From contig NZ_FCNY02000010.1 in NCBI RefSeq assembly GCF_001544575.2, forward strand, positions 1 through 64,000: a stretch of 64,000 nt of DNA, in the 5' to 3' direction. Position 1 is the first letter of the stretch. Each line of letters begins with the position of its first letter. Source of the stretch: Caballeronia cordobensis. Its GTDB lineage: Bacteria; Pseudomonadota; Gammaproteobacteria; Burkholderiales; Burkholderiaceae. The notes below the pieces were generated by a model, which worked only from the letters and a program-made list of their open reading frames with translations, was not told where the DNA came from and did not search any database. Below, in pieces: positions 42,365 to 50,231 of the stretch. Position numbers and translations under genes: made by a program.

Positions 42365-42630
42365 GACGGTTTCCTTGCGAGAAAGAAGATGGCGTTCGTC
42401 CGCAGTGATTCGGCCTGAGATTGCATCTCTCGGGCTGCCGCACTGCCGCGACGTTCGCTGACATGGGAAATGAAGACAGAGCGCTCTGCGTCGCTGAACA
42501 TCGCGACCCGAGCTACTTCGCACCGCTCACGCCAAACCGGTGACGAGGTGTCCGCCTGCTCGCGCTCGGTATTGATTTGATGCGTGATGGCCTCGGCGAT
42601 ACGCTGATTGAGGCGGTCGGGTAACAGCAT
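42361..42630 (-). CDS. Small hypothetical protein, first gene of the 42.6-32.1 kb operon
   Basis: 89 residues, helical and charged (LNQRIAEAITHQINTEREQA). GGAGG stands 8-9 nt upstream of the ATG at 42630. It is coupled to the RDF-like gene by a 4-nt overlap. The intrinsic terminator at 42680-42713 lies about 50 nt upstream, so its expression would require read-through or a nearby promoter. Confidence 0.6.
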   Translation of the reverse strand: MLLPDRLNQRIAEAITHQINTEREQADTSSPVWRERCEVARVAMFSDAERSVFISHVSERRGSAAAREMQSQAESLRTNAIFFLARKPS

Positions 42631-42679
42631 GGAACAGCACCTCCGTTGAGAAATGTCCGGCCGCAAGAAGCGACAGACG

Positions 42680-42713
42680 AAAAAAAAGCCCGCTCCGGTG
42701 AGGGAGCGAGCTT
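42680..42713 (-). terminator. Intrinsic terminator upstream of the 42.6-32.1 kb operon
   Basis: On the minus strand AAGCTCGCTCC and GGAGCGGGCTT pair (11 bp with one T-G) and eight T residues follow. It lies before the first gene of the operon and after two hairpins, the layout of an attenuator. It could equally end a separate small transcript. Confidence 0.85.
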
Positions 42714-42833
42714 CGTGAAATCGATATAGAGACCTACGCGCCACGTCCCTTCCGGGGACGTGGCGTGCAGGGAGCGGCCGGCATACGCCGGTGTCGCTCG
42801 GTCAGAGAACGTAAAGTCGTTCTCGCGCAGCAT
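42714..42833 (-). ncRNA. Candidate structured leader or small RNA
   Basis: Two strong hairpins precede the terminator in the minus direction. CCGGC/GCCGG (42778-42791) has a 4-nt loop. CGCCACGTCCC and its reverse complement (42739-42749 / 42755-42765) form a perfect 11-bp stem with a 5-nt loop. A short frame starting at the ATG at 42833 runs through the whole structure (MLRENDFTFSDRATPAYAGR...). Leader-peptide attenuation, a ligand-sensing leader or a free sRNA are all possible. No known riboswitch class was recognised. Confidence 0.45.
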
Positions 42834-43304
42834 GGTCACGCCGCGCAACAGCCCTTTTCGGAATTACTTCCGCCGCAGGAATCACGGATCAGCCAACTTC
42901 GATCGTTCTACCCAGATCAGGCTCTGGAGAGAGAACACCCGAAAAACCGGGTTCGAACGATGTACCGGCGCAAATGAATGCAGCACAAGGTACGAGTATC
43001 ACGGCTGATATTGGGGAGTGTGTAGCGAACACACTCAGCACAAGGAAGATTTCCACACCGGTAGCTATCCGGTCGGCGCATGCCAACGCACGAGGCGGGC
43101 ACGACTTGCAGAGAAAAGATGGACTCCGGGTGTGGAGTCGTGGTCGATGCGTCGGTGACGCGGGGAATGGAGTTGAGTATCCGGGTTAATGACGTACGCG
43201 TGCGCTCGAAAGCTAACGAAATTCATATAGCTTTCGCCCGTTCGACTCTTGCCTAATCAATGAAAATTATATGTGAGAGAGAACACAGACATCCCGAAAA
43301 TCCC
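42834..43304. other. Intergenic region between divergent operons
   Basis: About 470 bp separating the minus-strand 42.6-32.1 kb operon from the plus-strand genes at 43.3 kb. It should hold both promoters. No convincing gene is seen. A stretch near 43216-43275 is AT-richer and could be the promoter of the plus-strand genes. Confidence 0.4.
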
Positions 43305-43904
43305 ATGGCCGTTACTGACCTAGAAGCGCCTGACGAAGACCCTAAGCAAACCCCTGCGCTCGGCAACGAGAGCGGTGCGCAGACCGGTCTTCGTCCGCTG
43401 AACCGACTGACGAACGACAGTCGTCTCGCTCGCATCAACGGCGACACGCTGGCGAAAACGGAACTGCCGTACTACTCGTTGTTCGCGCGTGAATTCCTGC
43501 GCGCCGACTTCAACTTCGCCGCCGCAAAGATGACCGTTGCGCGCGGAGGGAAGCTCATCGCGATCGAGTCGGAGTTTCGAACTGCTGAGGCGTTCATGAA
43601 GAAGGCGCTCGCATGGGCAGGTAAGTTTCCAGGTCGACGTGCACCGACTCCGCCCGAGATGGTCACGCTTGAAATTAAGCACGCCATGTCCGGTCGTCTT
43701 GTGCGACTCCTCTCGATGTATGACCAGCTTTTCCTCAAGACGATGGAAGCGCTGATGGCGAGAAGCATGACGGCTCAAGTGCGCCAATCCGCACTGGAGG
43801 CTGCCGAGGCACGCATCAATCAAATCCCTTTCTTGTGCATGCCCGACAACGACCGCTTTGCGCCAGAAGGGGTGCTGCTTCCGGACTCGGATCGTACTCA
43901 CTGA
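43305..43904 (+). CDS. Conjugative-element protein, possibly DUF1845/PFL_4669-like
   Basis: 199 residues. The C-terminal half (GRLVRLLSMYDQLFLKTMEA, then LEAAEARINQIPFL) resembles the helical end of PFL_4669/AcaB-type proteins of integrating conjugative elements, but the similarity is weak. An in-frame ATG at 43260 is equally possible; neither start has a clear ribosome-binding site. First of a four-gene plus-strand set ending at 45530. Confidence 0.45.
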   Translation: MAVTDLEAPDEDPKQTPALGNESGAQTGLRPLNRLTNDSRLARINGDTLAKTELPYYSLFAREFLRADFNFAAAKMTVARGGKLIAIESEFRTAEAFMKKALAWAGKFPGRRAPTPPEMVTLEIKHAMSGRLVRLLSMYDQLFLKTMEALMARSMTAQVRQSALEAAEARINQIPFLCMPDNDRFAPEGVLLPDSDRTH

Positions 43905-43990
43905 CATCGTGTATGAACTGCCCTGCGTTTTGCGTTTGCCGCGCCGTGGGGCTGGACATGCTCGACCTAACAACGACGGGAGGACCCCGC

Positions 43991-44797
43991 ATGGACTTAC
44001 GCGAAATTCAACGACTGCATGCGCAGTTCGCACCTGACTCGATGACCATCGATCTGCCGCGGCAAATCGCTGCGCTCCCGGCGCCGGCCGACCTGACCGC
44101 AGACGCCAAGACACCCACGCTCAGGCTGCGGCTTCCGAAGGCGGCGCCTGTCGCTCGACGAGGCGTTGTCGCAGTTGCTATCGCCGCTGTCGTGGCTATG
44201 GCGGGGATGGGAGCCGCGTCGTTGTACAAGTCGGTGGGCGCGCCCTCCGCTCACGAAGTAAAGAAGACCGATGCGCAGCCGCAATCCAACGGAAGCGAAA
44301 GGCCGGCAACGGAAGAGCCCGCGACGCGCCCAATCGACGCCGAGCCGCCTCATCCGGTAGCGCTCGCTCCAATGCTGACAGGAAGAGACGTTGCTGCGGC
44401 TTCTCCAATCGGTCTCACGGCTGACCAGTTCAAGAATTCGTTGGGTACAACGAGCGGCCCACCAGCGAGCGCGGCCGCCAACAAATCCGTTCCTCCTCTC
44501 TCGAACGATGTGCAACGCGCGGCTGCCTCGCCTATTCATCAAACGCGTCGCGAGGCAGAGCTGGCTGGTCAGGCTCCCACTCAACCCGCGTCAGTGCCGG
44601 CCGCGCAAGCTGCGGCGCAGCCTGCCGCCGACGAACAAGCGTCGCAACAACACGCGGCACCGGCCCGTACGCACAGCTATCGTCATCGCTCGCATTCGCG
44701 GGACGAGCAGGTAAGCGATGGCGACACGGGTTCGGCTGCAAGCAAGAAGTCAGCGCCTGCGAACCGCGGCGGGGCGAACGAAGTGCAAATGTTTTAA
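43991..44797 (+). CDS. Single-pass membrane protein with Pro/Ala-rich extracytoplasmic region
   Basis: 268 residues. A soluble N-terminus of about 58 residues is followed by one TM helix near 60-78 (VVAVAIAAVVAMAGMGAAS). The remaining 190 residues are low-complexity, rich in Ala/Pro/Ser/Gln, with a His/Arg/Ser patch (HSYRHRSHSRDE). The topology recalls membrane-anchored scaffold or pilus-assembly accessory proteins. GGAGG before the ATG decides the start. It lies 12 nt before the bactofilin gene. Confidence 0.6.
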   Translation: MDLREIQRLHAQFAPDSMTIDLPRQIAALPAPADLTADAKTPTLRLRLPKAAPVARRGVVAVAIAAVVAMAGMGAASLYKSVGAPSAHEVKKTDAQPQSNGSERPATEEPATRPIDAEPPHPVALAPMLTGRDVAAASPIGLTADQFKNSLGTTSGPPASAAANKSVPPLSNDVQRAAASPIHQTRREAELAGQAPTQPASVPAAQAAAQPAADEQASQQHAAPARTHSYRHRSHSRDEQVSDGDTGSAASKKSAPANRGGANEVQMF

Positions 44798-44809
44798 GGA
44801 ATCGACACC

Positions 44810-45262
44810 ATGAAAACCGAACTCAATATCACGCTTATTGCGCGCGGCTGCGCGATCACCGGCGACATGGTCGTGGATCACGGCATTTCGTTCTTCGGCT
44901 TGCTGGACGGCGGCATCATCTCGACGCATGGTCTGCTGCACATCGGCGAAGGCGGACTCGTAAAGGGCTCCGCGCAGGGCGAGCACGTTCGCATTGACGG
45001 GCGCGTCGACGGCGATGTGCATGCTCGGGGCTCGCTGGAAATCAATGGCCAAGTCTCGGGCGACATCTTCTACTCCGGCACAATCCGCCTTGGGCCGCGT
45101 GCGTCGTTGAACGGCACGCTCAAGCGCGTTGCCAGAATGCTGACGATCGAGGCCGATTCCACGTCGGACGAAGGGCCTATCGCCGGTCCGCGTCTGGACG
45201 ACGTGAAAGGCCACGAACGCGCGGAATCAAATGTGACAGAGCTCTCCCGCGCAATGGCCTGA
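44810..45262 (+). CDS. Bactofilin-family polymer-forming protein
   Basis: 150 residues. The middle (about 20-115) is a run of short beta-helix repeats: GLLHIGEGGLVKGSAQGEHV, RIDGRVDGDVHARGSLEING and VSGDIFYSGTIRLGPRASLN. These are typical of bactofilins (PF04519). Bactofilins form nucleotide-free cytoskeletal filaments linked to cell shape, stalks, chromosome or pilus positioning. Co-transcribed with a membrane-anchored protein upstream, it might organise a transfer apparatus at the membrane (inference). Confidence 0.85.
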   Translation: MKTELNITLIARGCAITGDMVVDHGISFFGLLDGGIISTHGLLHIGEGGLVKGSAQGEHVRIDGRVDGDVHARGSLEINGQVSGDIFYSGTIRLGPRASLNGTLKRVARMLTIEADSTSDEGPIAGPRLDDVKGHERAESNVTELSRAMA

Positions 45263-45320
45263 GCCTCTACCAGCCCCATGATTTGCCGATAACGGGTCAA
45301 AGTCTCTAAGAACTCCGACC

Positions 45321-45530
45321 ATGAAACCGATTGACCCGATCTTCGATTTCCTCACCGTGACGTGGGACGCGGCAGCGCAAGAAGCCGCGTTCGAAGGCCA
45401 TTGCTTCTGCATGCTCGACACCGGGCGGCTTGTGAACGGTCAGGCAATGACGCTGGGCACTCCGCACTGGAACCGCCCGGCGTACAAGTCGGTCGTGACG
45501 TACAAACTGGCTATGCGTCAGAAAACTTAG
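45321..45530 (+). CDS. Small hypothetical protein, 69 aa
   Basis: 69 residues (MKPIDPIFDFLTVTWDAAAQ...), with two cysteines in GHCFCM. No family recognised. It is the last gene before the terminator at 45580 that the group II intron follows. Confidence 0.55.
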   Translation: MKPIDPIFDFLTVTWDAAAQEAAFEGHCFCMLDTGRLVNGQAMTLGTPHWNRPAYKSVVTYKLAMRQKT

Positions 45531-45579
45531 GGTTTGACTGAATCCTCGTCTCCCGCACGCTCGACCGATATGGATTGCT

Positions 45580-45604
45580 GCCCGCTTTTGAGCGGGCTTT
45601 TTTT
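45580..45604 (+). terminator. Rho-independent terminator next to the group II intron
   Basis: GCCCGC-TTTTGA-GCGGGC followed by seven T residues ends the 43305-45530 transcript. The group II intron starts 2 nt behind the T-run, an insertion place known for some group II introns. Confidence 0.9.
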
Positions 45605-46008
45605 GGTGCGCCGAGCATGCACAACAGCTTGGGGGTGCGAGTCCCCTGTCCAACCTGATGGTGGTGAAGGACTAGCGAAACGCAAGGGCGTCGTCGTGAG
45701 GCGGGGTCTGAAGGAAGCGTGTAGCAAAGCCACGACCTGACGAACAGAAACCAGATGGGAGGCCTACCCGGACGGACGAGCGAGCCAATGATCGCGAAGT
45801 CCATAGCCATCAAGGTCCGGGGTGGTAGATCTGGCGGGTGTGTGGCGAAGGCGGTTGGGCTTACCTCGGGAGGCCTGCGCGGTGTCCTGGACTCAGGACT
45901 GAACGGCTCGCAAGGGTTGTTGACCACCGCGCAGGAGTCTGTCAACGTCGGACTTAGTTTCCCCAAAACTGTCGGAGTAAAATTCCCCACCCTGTATTTG
46001 CGTGGTGA

Positions 46009-46875
46009 TCAGCCGTTCTCAGGATCGTGTGAGCTCCTCCGGGGGCGGCCTGGGCGCCGGCGCGGCGTTTCGGCGGACGCCGAGTGTAGAGATGATGGGC
46101 GGTTGCGTAGATGGTCAGGGAGTAAATCGGCGTGCTCGCGCAGACGGTAGGAAGATCCTTCAATCTGCACCACGATCGCGTGATGCAGCAACCTGTCGAG
46201 CAGTGCTGCTGCAACGACACTGTCGCCGAATACCTCGCCCCATTCACCGAAGCTGCGATTGGAAGTCAAGATGATCGCGCACCGCTCGTAGCAGGCGTTG
46301 ATCAGTTGGAAGAACAGGTTGCCGCCGTTTGAGCCGATGGGAAGATATCCGATCTCGTCGACAATAAGCAGGCTGTTGCGCGCGAGGAAGCGCACGCGTT
46401 GCGGCAGATTGCCTTCGCGCTCGGCCTTCGCCATCGAGTTGACGATTTCAGCGAGCGAGCCGAAGTACACGCTCTTGCCGGCGCGAACCGCTTCGACACC
46501 CAACGCGATGGAAAGGTGTGATTTACCGGTTCCAGGCGGGCCGAGGAAATGAACCGCCTGTCGCCGCTCGATGAAATCCAGTTGCGCCAGCGTCATGATC
46601 CGGTCACGATCGAGGCTCGGCTGGAAACTGAAGTCATATCCGGCGAGCGTCTTGATTGTGCCCAGTCTTGCTGTCTGTAGTGCCATCCGAATACGCCGTG
46701 TCTCGCGCGTAGTGAATTCCTCGCCCAGCAGCGTCTCGAGCACTTCGAGCATTGAACTGTCGCCCTGCTCAAAGCGCTTCAGAGTGGCATCTAGAGCTTC
46801 GAGAGCGCGTGGCATGCGCAAGCCAACGAGGTAACGCTGTATCCGCTCGACAGTCGAGCTTGGAACGCTGTTCAT
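46009..46875 (-). CDS. istB: IS21 helper ATPase IstB
   Basis: 288 residues. AAA+ motor of the DnaA/DnaC clade: Walker A GPPGTGKSHL near residues 113-122, Walker B SLLIVDEIGYL, sensor region ILTSNRSFGEWGEVFGD. IstB assembles on target DNA and recruits the IstA transposase. Its start overlaps the istA stop by 4 nt. Full length, so the element may still be active. Confidence 0.93.
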   Translation of the reverse strand: MNSVPSSTVERIQRYLVGLRMPRALEALDATLKRFEQGDSSMLEVLETLLGEEFTTRETRRIRMALQTARLGTIKTLAGYDFSFQPSLDRDRIMTLAQLDFIERRQAVHFLGPPGTGKSHLSIALGVEAVRAGKSVYFGSLAEIVNSMAKAEREGNLPQRVRFLARNSLLIVDEIGYLPIGSNGGNLFFQLINACYERCAIILTSNRSFGEWGEVFGDSVVAAALLDRLLHHAIVVQIEGSSYRLREHADLLPDHLRNRPSSLHSASAETPRRRPGRPRRSSHDPENG

Positions 46876-48116
46876 GCGTGCCTCCCAACGTCAGCTAGGC
46901 GCCTTGCGACCTGATCATAGAACGATAGGGGCCGCCGCGCGACGCCTGCATTCGAAGACGGCAGCGCGGGGCTGGTTTGCGGCTTGCGCTTACCGGAGCG
47001 TCTATGGCCAGGCAGCAGTGACGTTCGTCGTCGGCCTTCCAGCACGGGATGCACTGCCAGCAGTTCGCCCTGCTCGTAGATCCGGATCTCGTGAGCCAGA
47101 CTGTGAACTTCGAGAGTGCGTTTGCGAGTTCGGTCGGGCACGCTATAGTAGTTTCCGCCGACTGAGACGAGTCCTTCGTGACTCACACGCCGCTCGAGTC
47201 GGATCACGCCATTGAACAAACCGGCGGGAAGCGCTAGCAACGTCGGACGCTCCTCAAGGAAATGCTCCGCGACAACTCGGTGCGTCGTGCCATGCACACG
47301 AACATTGGCTACTGAGTCAAGCCACTCACGTAACTGGCGATTCATATCGGCAAGATTCTGAAATCGTCGAGCGAGGAAGAAGTCCTGACGGATGTATCGA
47401 AATGGGCGTTCGACCTTCCCCTTAGTCTTTGCGCGATATGCCTTGCATGCGCGTGGAGCAAAGCCATAGTGCTGCGCGAATGCGACTAGCTTTGCGTTGT
47501 AGACGATGTGCTTCTCGACTTCGCCCAGCACGGCCGCCTTCATGCGGTCGTAAAGCACCTCTCGAGGAACACCACCGATGTGCTCAAACGCTTCCATGTG
47601 ACAGCGCAAAACCGTTTGAAGGTCTTGGTGCTCGACGAAGCGGCCCCACAAATAACGGCTGTGTCCAAGCACGAGCGAGAACAACCAGATCGAGCGCCGC
47701 TGTCCAGGGACGTCATCAAATTCGACATTGAAGTGAGCAAAGTCCACCTGAGCTTGAGCTCCAGCCGGCGTCTCGAAGCGCACCTCGAAGCCACGCTGCT
47801 TGGGTGGACGAACTTCCCGGATCAAATCACCCAATGCTGTGCGACCGCCGACGTAGCCCATCGCCTGAACCTCGCGAAAAACTCGTTCGATGCTCAGCTC
47901 GGGGTACTCACGCATACGCTCGGTCACGTAATGGACAAACGAATCGACGACACAAGGACGCGGCGCACGCGGACCATAACGAGGCGCCTGCACACCATTC
48001 TTAATGTATTTGCGAACGGTCTTGCGATCCATGTGTAGTCGAGCGGCGATAGCCGAGATGCTCAGCCCCTGCCGATGCAATTCCAGAATCGTCATAACCT
48101 CTCCCAGCTCGACCAC
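46872..48116 (-). CDS. istA: IS21 transposase IstA
   Basis: 414 residues. An N-terminal helix-turn-helix (LSISAIAARLHMDRKTVRKYIK) is followed by a DDE integrase core (QAQVDFAHFNVEF with the first Asp; FVEHQDLQTVLRCHMEAFEH; later KVERPFRYIRQDFF with the Glu). The C-terminus carries the beta-barrel region (LVSVGGNYYSVPDRTRKR). IS21 transposase cuts and joins the element ends. No frameshift or internal stop seen. Confidence 0.93.
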   Translation of the reverse strand: MVELGEVMTILELHRQGLSISAIAARLHMDRKTVRKYIKNGVQAPRYGPRAPRPCVVDSFVHYVTERMREYPELSIERVFREVQAMGYVGGRTALGDLIREVRPPKQRGFEVRFETPAGAQAQVDFAHFNVEFDDVPGQRRSIWLFSLVLGHSRYLWGRFVEHQDLQTVLRCHMEAFEHIGGVPREVLYDRMKAAVLGEVEKHIVYNAKLVAFAQHYGFAPRACKAYRAKTKGKVERPFRYIRQDFFLARRFQNLADMNRQLREWLDSVANVRVHGTTHRVVAEHFLEERPTLLALPAGLFNGVIRLERRVSHEGLVSVGGNYYSVPDRTRKRTLEVHSLAHEIRIYEQGELLAVHPVLEGRRRTSLLPGHRRSGKRKPQTSPALPSSNAGVARRPLSFYDQVARRLADVGRHA

Positions 48117-48335
48117 CGATATCTCCCCGACGGATGCGAAGGCCTATATGGTCGGTGATCGACGGGGCGCCACCGCTTACGCGGCGGCGCCAAACAAAAA
48201 ACTGGGGAAATTTACTTCGACGAAAATGAGGAGTATCTATCCGACGCTGACAGGAGTCAGCAGCGGGCATAGTAGGGCAGCGATGCCTGAAGGCCCAAAC
48301 GGAGAGGAGCGGCCGAGTAAGCCGGAGAACTCGAC

Positions 48336-49703
48336 ATGGGAGCGCAGCAGAAAACGCATCGCGTCCTCGATAGCGGAGGCAGGGGTGAAGCCCCGAGGGC
48401 TGCTGATCGAGGGGCTGAACCTATGGCGGCGAACCCCGAGTCTGAAAGCCCGTCGGTGTGTGACCGACTGATGGAGGAAGTCTGCGAACGGGAGAACCTG
48501 AAGCAGGCGTTGAAACGTGTGAGAGCAAACAAAGGCGCACCGGGCGTGGACGGCATGACGGTTCAGGCACTACCGGCGTACCTGCGTGAGCATTGGCCGA
48601 CGATACGGTCCATGCTGCTAAAAGGCACGTACAAGCCACAACCTGTCAGACGGGTCGAGATACCCAAGCCGGATGGAGGTGGCGTGCGCAAGCTCGGCAT
48701 CCCGTGCGCGCTTGATCGATTCGTTCAGCAGGCGGTATTGCAGGTGCTGCAACAGCGGTGGGACCCGACGTTCTCGGATTCCAGTTATGGTTTCCGTCCG
48801 GGACGCTCGGCGCATCAGGCCGTGGCAAAGGCGCAAAGCTACATCCAGTCGGGGTATCGATGGGTTGTAGATTTGGACCTCGAGAAATTCTTCGATCGCG
48901 TAAGCCACGATATTCTGATGAACAGGGTGGCAAAGCGTGTCAGCGACAGGCGAGTGCTGAAGCTGATCCGCTCCTTTCTGACGGCGGGCGTGCTGGAAGA
49001 CGGGCTGGTTGGCGCAACGGACGAAGGGACGCCCCAGGGCGGTCCGCTGTCACCGTTGTTATCCAATCTGATGCTCGACGACCTCGACCGGGAACTTGAG
49101 CGACGCGGACTGCGATTTGCGAGGTACGCCGACGACTGTAACGTCTATGTACGCAGCGAACGCGCGGGCCAACGGGTGATGGCGGGGCTGAAAGCCTTCC
49201 TCACCAGCAAGCTCAAGTTGACGCTCAACGAGACGAAGAGCGCAGTGGCCGAGCCTCACACGCGGAAGTTTCTGGGATTCACCTTCGGGACCCGGGATCA
49301 CGTCAAACGGCGCATCGCGCCCAAGGCACTGAGCCGGTTCAAGGAGCGAATCCGGGAAATGACCCAGCGCTCGCACGGGGTCAGCGTTGACCAACTGATC
49401 GGCATGCTGAACCGTTACCTGACTGGATGGCGCGGCTACTTTGGATTCTGCGAAACGCCGAGCGTCCTTCAGCGTCTGGACGAATGGGTGCGCCGCCGGG
49501 TTCGCTGCTTCTTCTGGAAGCAGTGGCGACGCGGGAGCACCCGCTTCCGGGAACTGACGGCGCGAGGGGTGGACCGGTCCCTTGCTGCCCAGACAGCCGG
49601 GTCACCCCACAATGCATGGCGGCTGAGTAATAGCCCTGCACTGCAACGGGCGTTGACCAATCGCTTTCTGCGATCCCTCGGTCTTCCATCACTGCGTCCC
49701 TAG
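48336..49703 (+). CDS. ltrA: Group II intron reverse transcriptase/maturase
   Basis: 455 residues. RT motifs are intact: KPQPVRRVEIPKPDGGGVRK, SYGFRPGRSAHQAV, VVDLDLEKFFDRVSHDIL, TPQGGPLSPLLSNLMLDDLD and the catalytic FARYADD. Domain X/maturase follows (LIGMLNRYLTGWRGYFGF). The protein ends without an HNH endonuclease domain. GGAG 8 nt before the ATG at 48336 supports this start; 48423 is an alternative. It would fold and mobilise the intron, but the IS upstream separates the 5' part of the ribozyme by 2.3 kb. Confidence 0.93.
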   Translation: MGAQQKTHRVLDSGGRGEAPRAADRGAEPMAANPESESPSVCDRLMEEVCERENLKQALKRVRANKGAPGVDGMTVQALPAYLREHWPTIRSMLLKGTYKPQPVRRVEIPKPDGGGVRKLGIPCALDRFVQQAVLQVLQQRWDPTFSDSSYGFRPGRSAHQAVAKAQSYIQSGYRWVVDLDLEKFFDRVSHDILMNRVAKRVSDRRVLKLIRSFLTAGVLEDGLVGATDEGTPQGGPLSPLLSNLMLDDLDRELERRGLRFARYADDCNVYVRSERAGQRVMAGLKAFLTSKLKLTLNETKSAVAEPHTRKFLGFTFGTRDHVKRRIAPKALSRFKERIREMTQRSHGVSVDQLIGMLNRYLTGWRGYFGFCETPSVLQRLDEWVRRRVRCFFWKQWRRGSTRFRELTARGVDRSLAAQTAGSPHNAWRLSNSPALQRALTNRFLRSLGLPSLRP

Positions 49704-49792
49704 CCGATCAACCGATCCGAACCGCCGTGTACGGACCCGTACGCACGGTGGTGTGGGAGGGGTCGGGCCGCGAGGCTTGCCCCTATCCCGAT

Positions 49793-50000
49793 CTAAGTGA
49801 ATGCGGACGTCACTGGTCCATGTGACTGACCGACGGTCGCCGTGAACAGGCACGAGAGAGACCCCGCCAATGCAGACCTTCCGTCCGGACGCTGGCAAAC
49901 CAGACGGATCTGACCTTCCATGCCGGCTCCGGGCGCGCTGCAACACAATCTGCCAAAGTTCCGTCGACGGCGTGGACGACCTCACCGCAACAATGGTGGA
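49793..50000. other. Sequence behind the intron, no gene recognised
   Basis: The 3' exon side of the intron. Short frames exist but none is gene-like. It leads into the repeat element at 50001. The remaining bases 50141-50231 before the helicase gene stop also hold no gene. Confidence 0.4.
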
Positions 50001-50140
50001 GGGACGCTATCCGGATAGCGTCCCACGGCGGTCGGGCATTTGGTTAGTGGCTTGAATAAAAAAAGAAAAAGGCGTGTTACAAACTTCGCCGGATATGCAC
50101 ACCCCCCTTAGCCGGCTAACTTTTTTGTATTGTGAAAGCG
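50001..50140. repeat. Long repeat element, copy 1 (palindrome plus conserved block)
   Basis: It starts with a perfect 24-bp palindrome (GGGACGCTATCC followed by its reverse complement, 50001-50024). A 50-bp less conserved A-rich spacer follows, then a 52-bp block (50074-50125) containing TTCGCCGGATATGCAC, six C, and TTAGCCGGCTAA before a T-run. The block is the same as at 63911-63962 except for two bases, and the palindrome-to-block spacing is identical in both copies. The second copy lies 13.84 kb away in direct orientation. Confidence 0.85.
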
Positions 50141-50231
50141 TGTCGAGGCTAGCTTTGCGCGCGTCAGGCTCTAAACCGCCCCGCTTCATCGCCAGAGATT
50201 CTACAGCTAGCGTTGCCGGGCAGATGTGGAG

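Larger units (their letters stand above)
45940..48252 (-). mobile_element. IS21-family insertion sequence
   Basis: 2313 bp, beginning TGTCAACGTCGGA and ending TCCGACGCTGACA, imperfect terminal inverted repeats. Each side carries a further short repeat (GTAAAATTCCCCA / its complement on the other end), as typical for IS21 multiple terminal repeats. It is flanked by the 6-bp direct repeat GGAGTC (45934-45939 and 48253-48258). It encodes IstA and IstB on the minus strand. Confidence 0.93.
45606..49792 (+). mobile_element. Group II intron with maturase, split by an IS21-family element
   Basis: The 5' end is GTGCGCCGAGCATGCAC, followed by conserved domain-I text (GTGAGGCGGGGTCTGAAGGA, then GAACAGAAACC). 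The ribozyme core is continuous if the IS (45940-48252 plus one target copy) is removed: ...GCGCAGGAGTC then AGCAGCGGGCATAGTAGG. After the maturase gene, domain V-like sequence (GAACCGCCGTGTACGG / CCGTACGCACGGTGG) leads to the 3' end ...CCCCTATCCCGAT. Without the IS the intron is about 1868 bp, a normal size. The 3' boundary is judged by eye (a few bases uncertain). No endonuclease domain is seen in the maturase. Confidence 0.88.

Noticed and set aside
32148..42630. Canonical Dnd phosphorothioation or canonical Dpd island
   Set aside because: Only a DndC-like and a DpdA-like protein are present; DndB/D/E, DpdB-K and preQ0 synthesis genes are absent, so neither full system can be claimed.
42940..42965. 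GGGTTCGAAC, similar to a tRNA T-loop
   Set aside because: No acceptor, D or anticodon stems around it; isolated motif.
50107..50130. TTAGCCGGCTAA followed by a T-run as a simple terminator
   Set aside because: The stem is only 6 bp with no loop, one base is changed in copy 2, and the whole 52-bp block is conserved, which fits a binding or processing site better.
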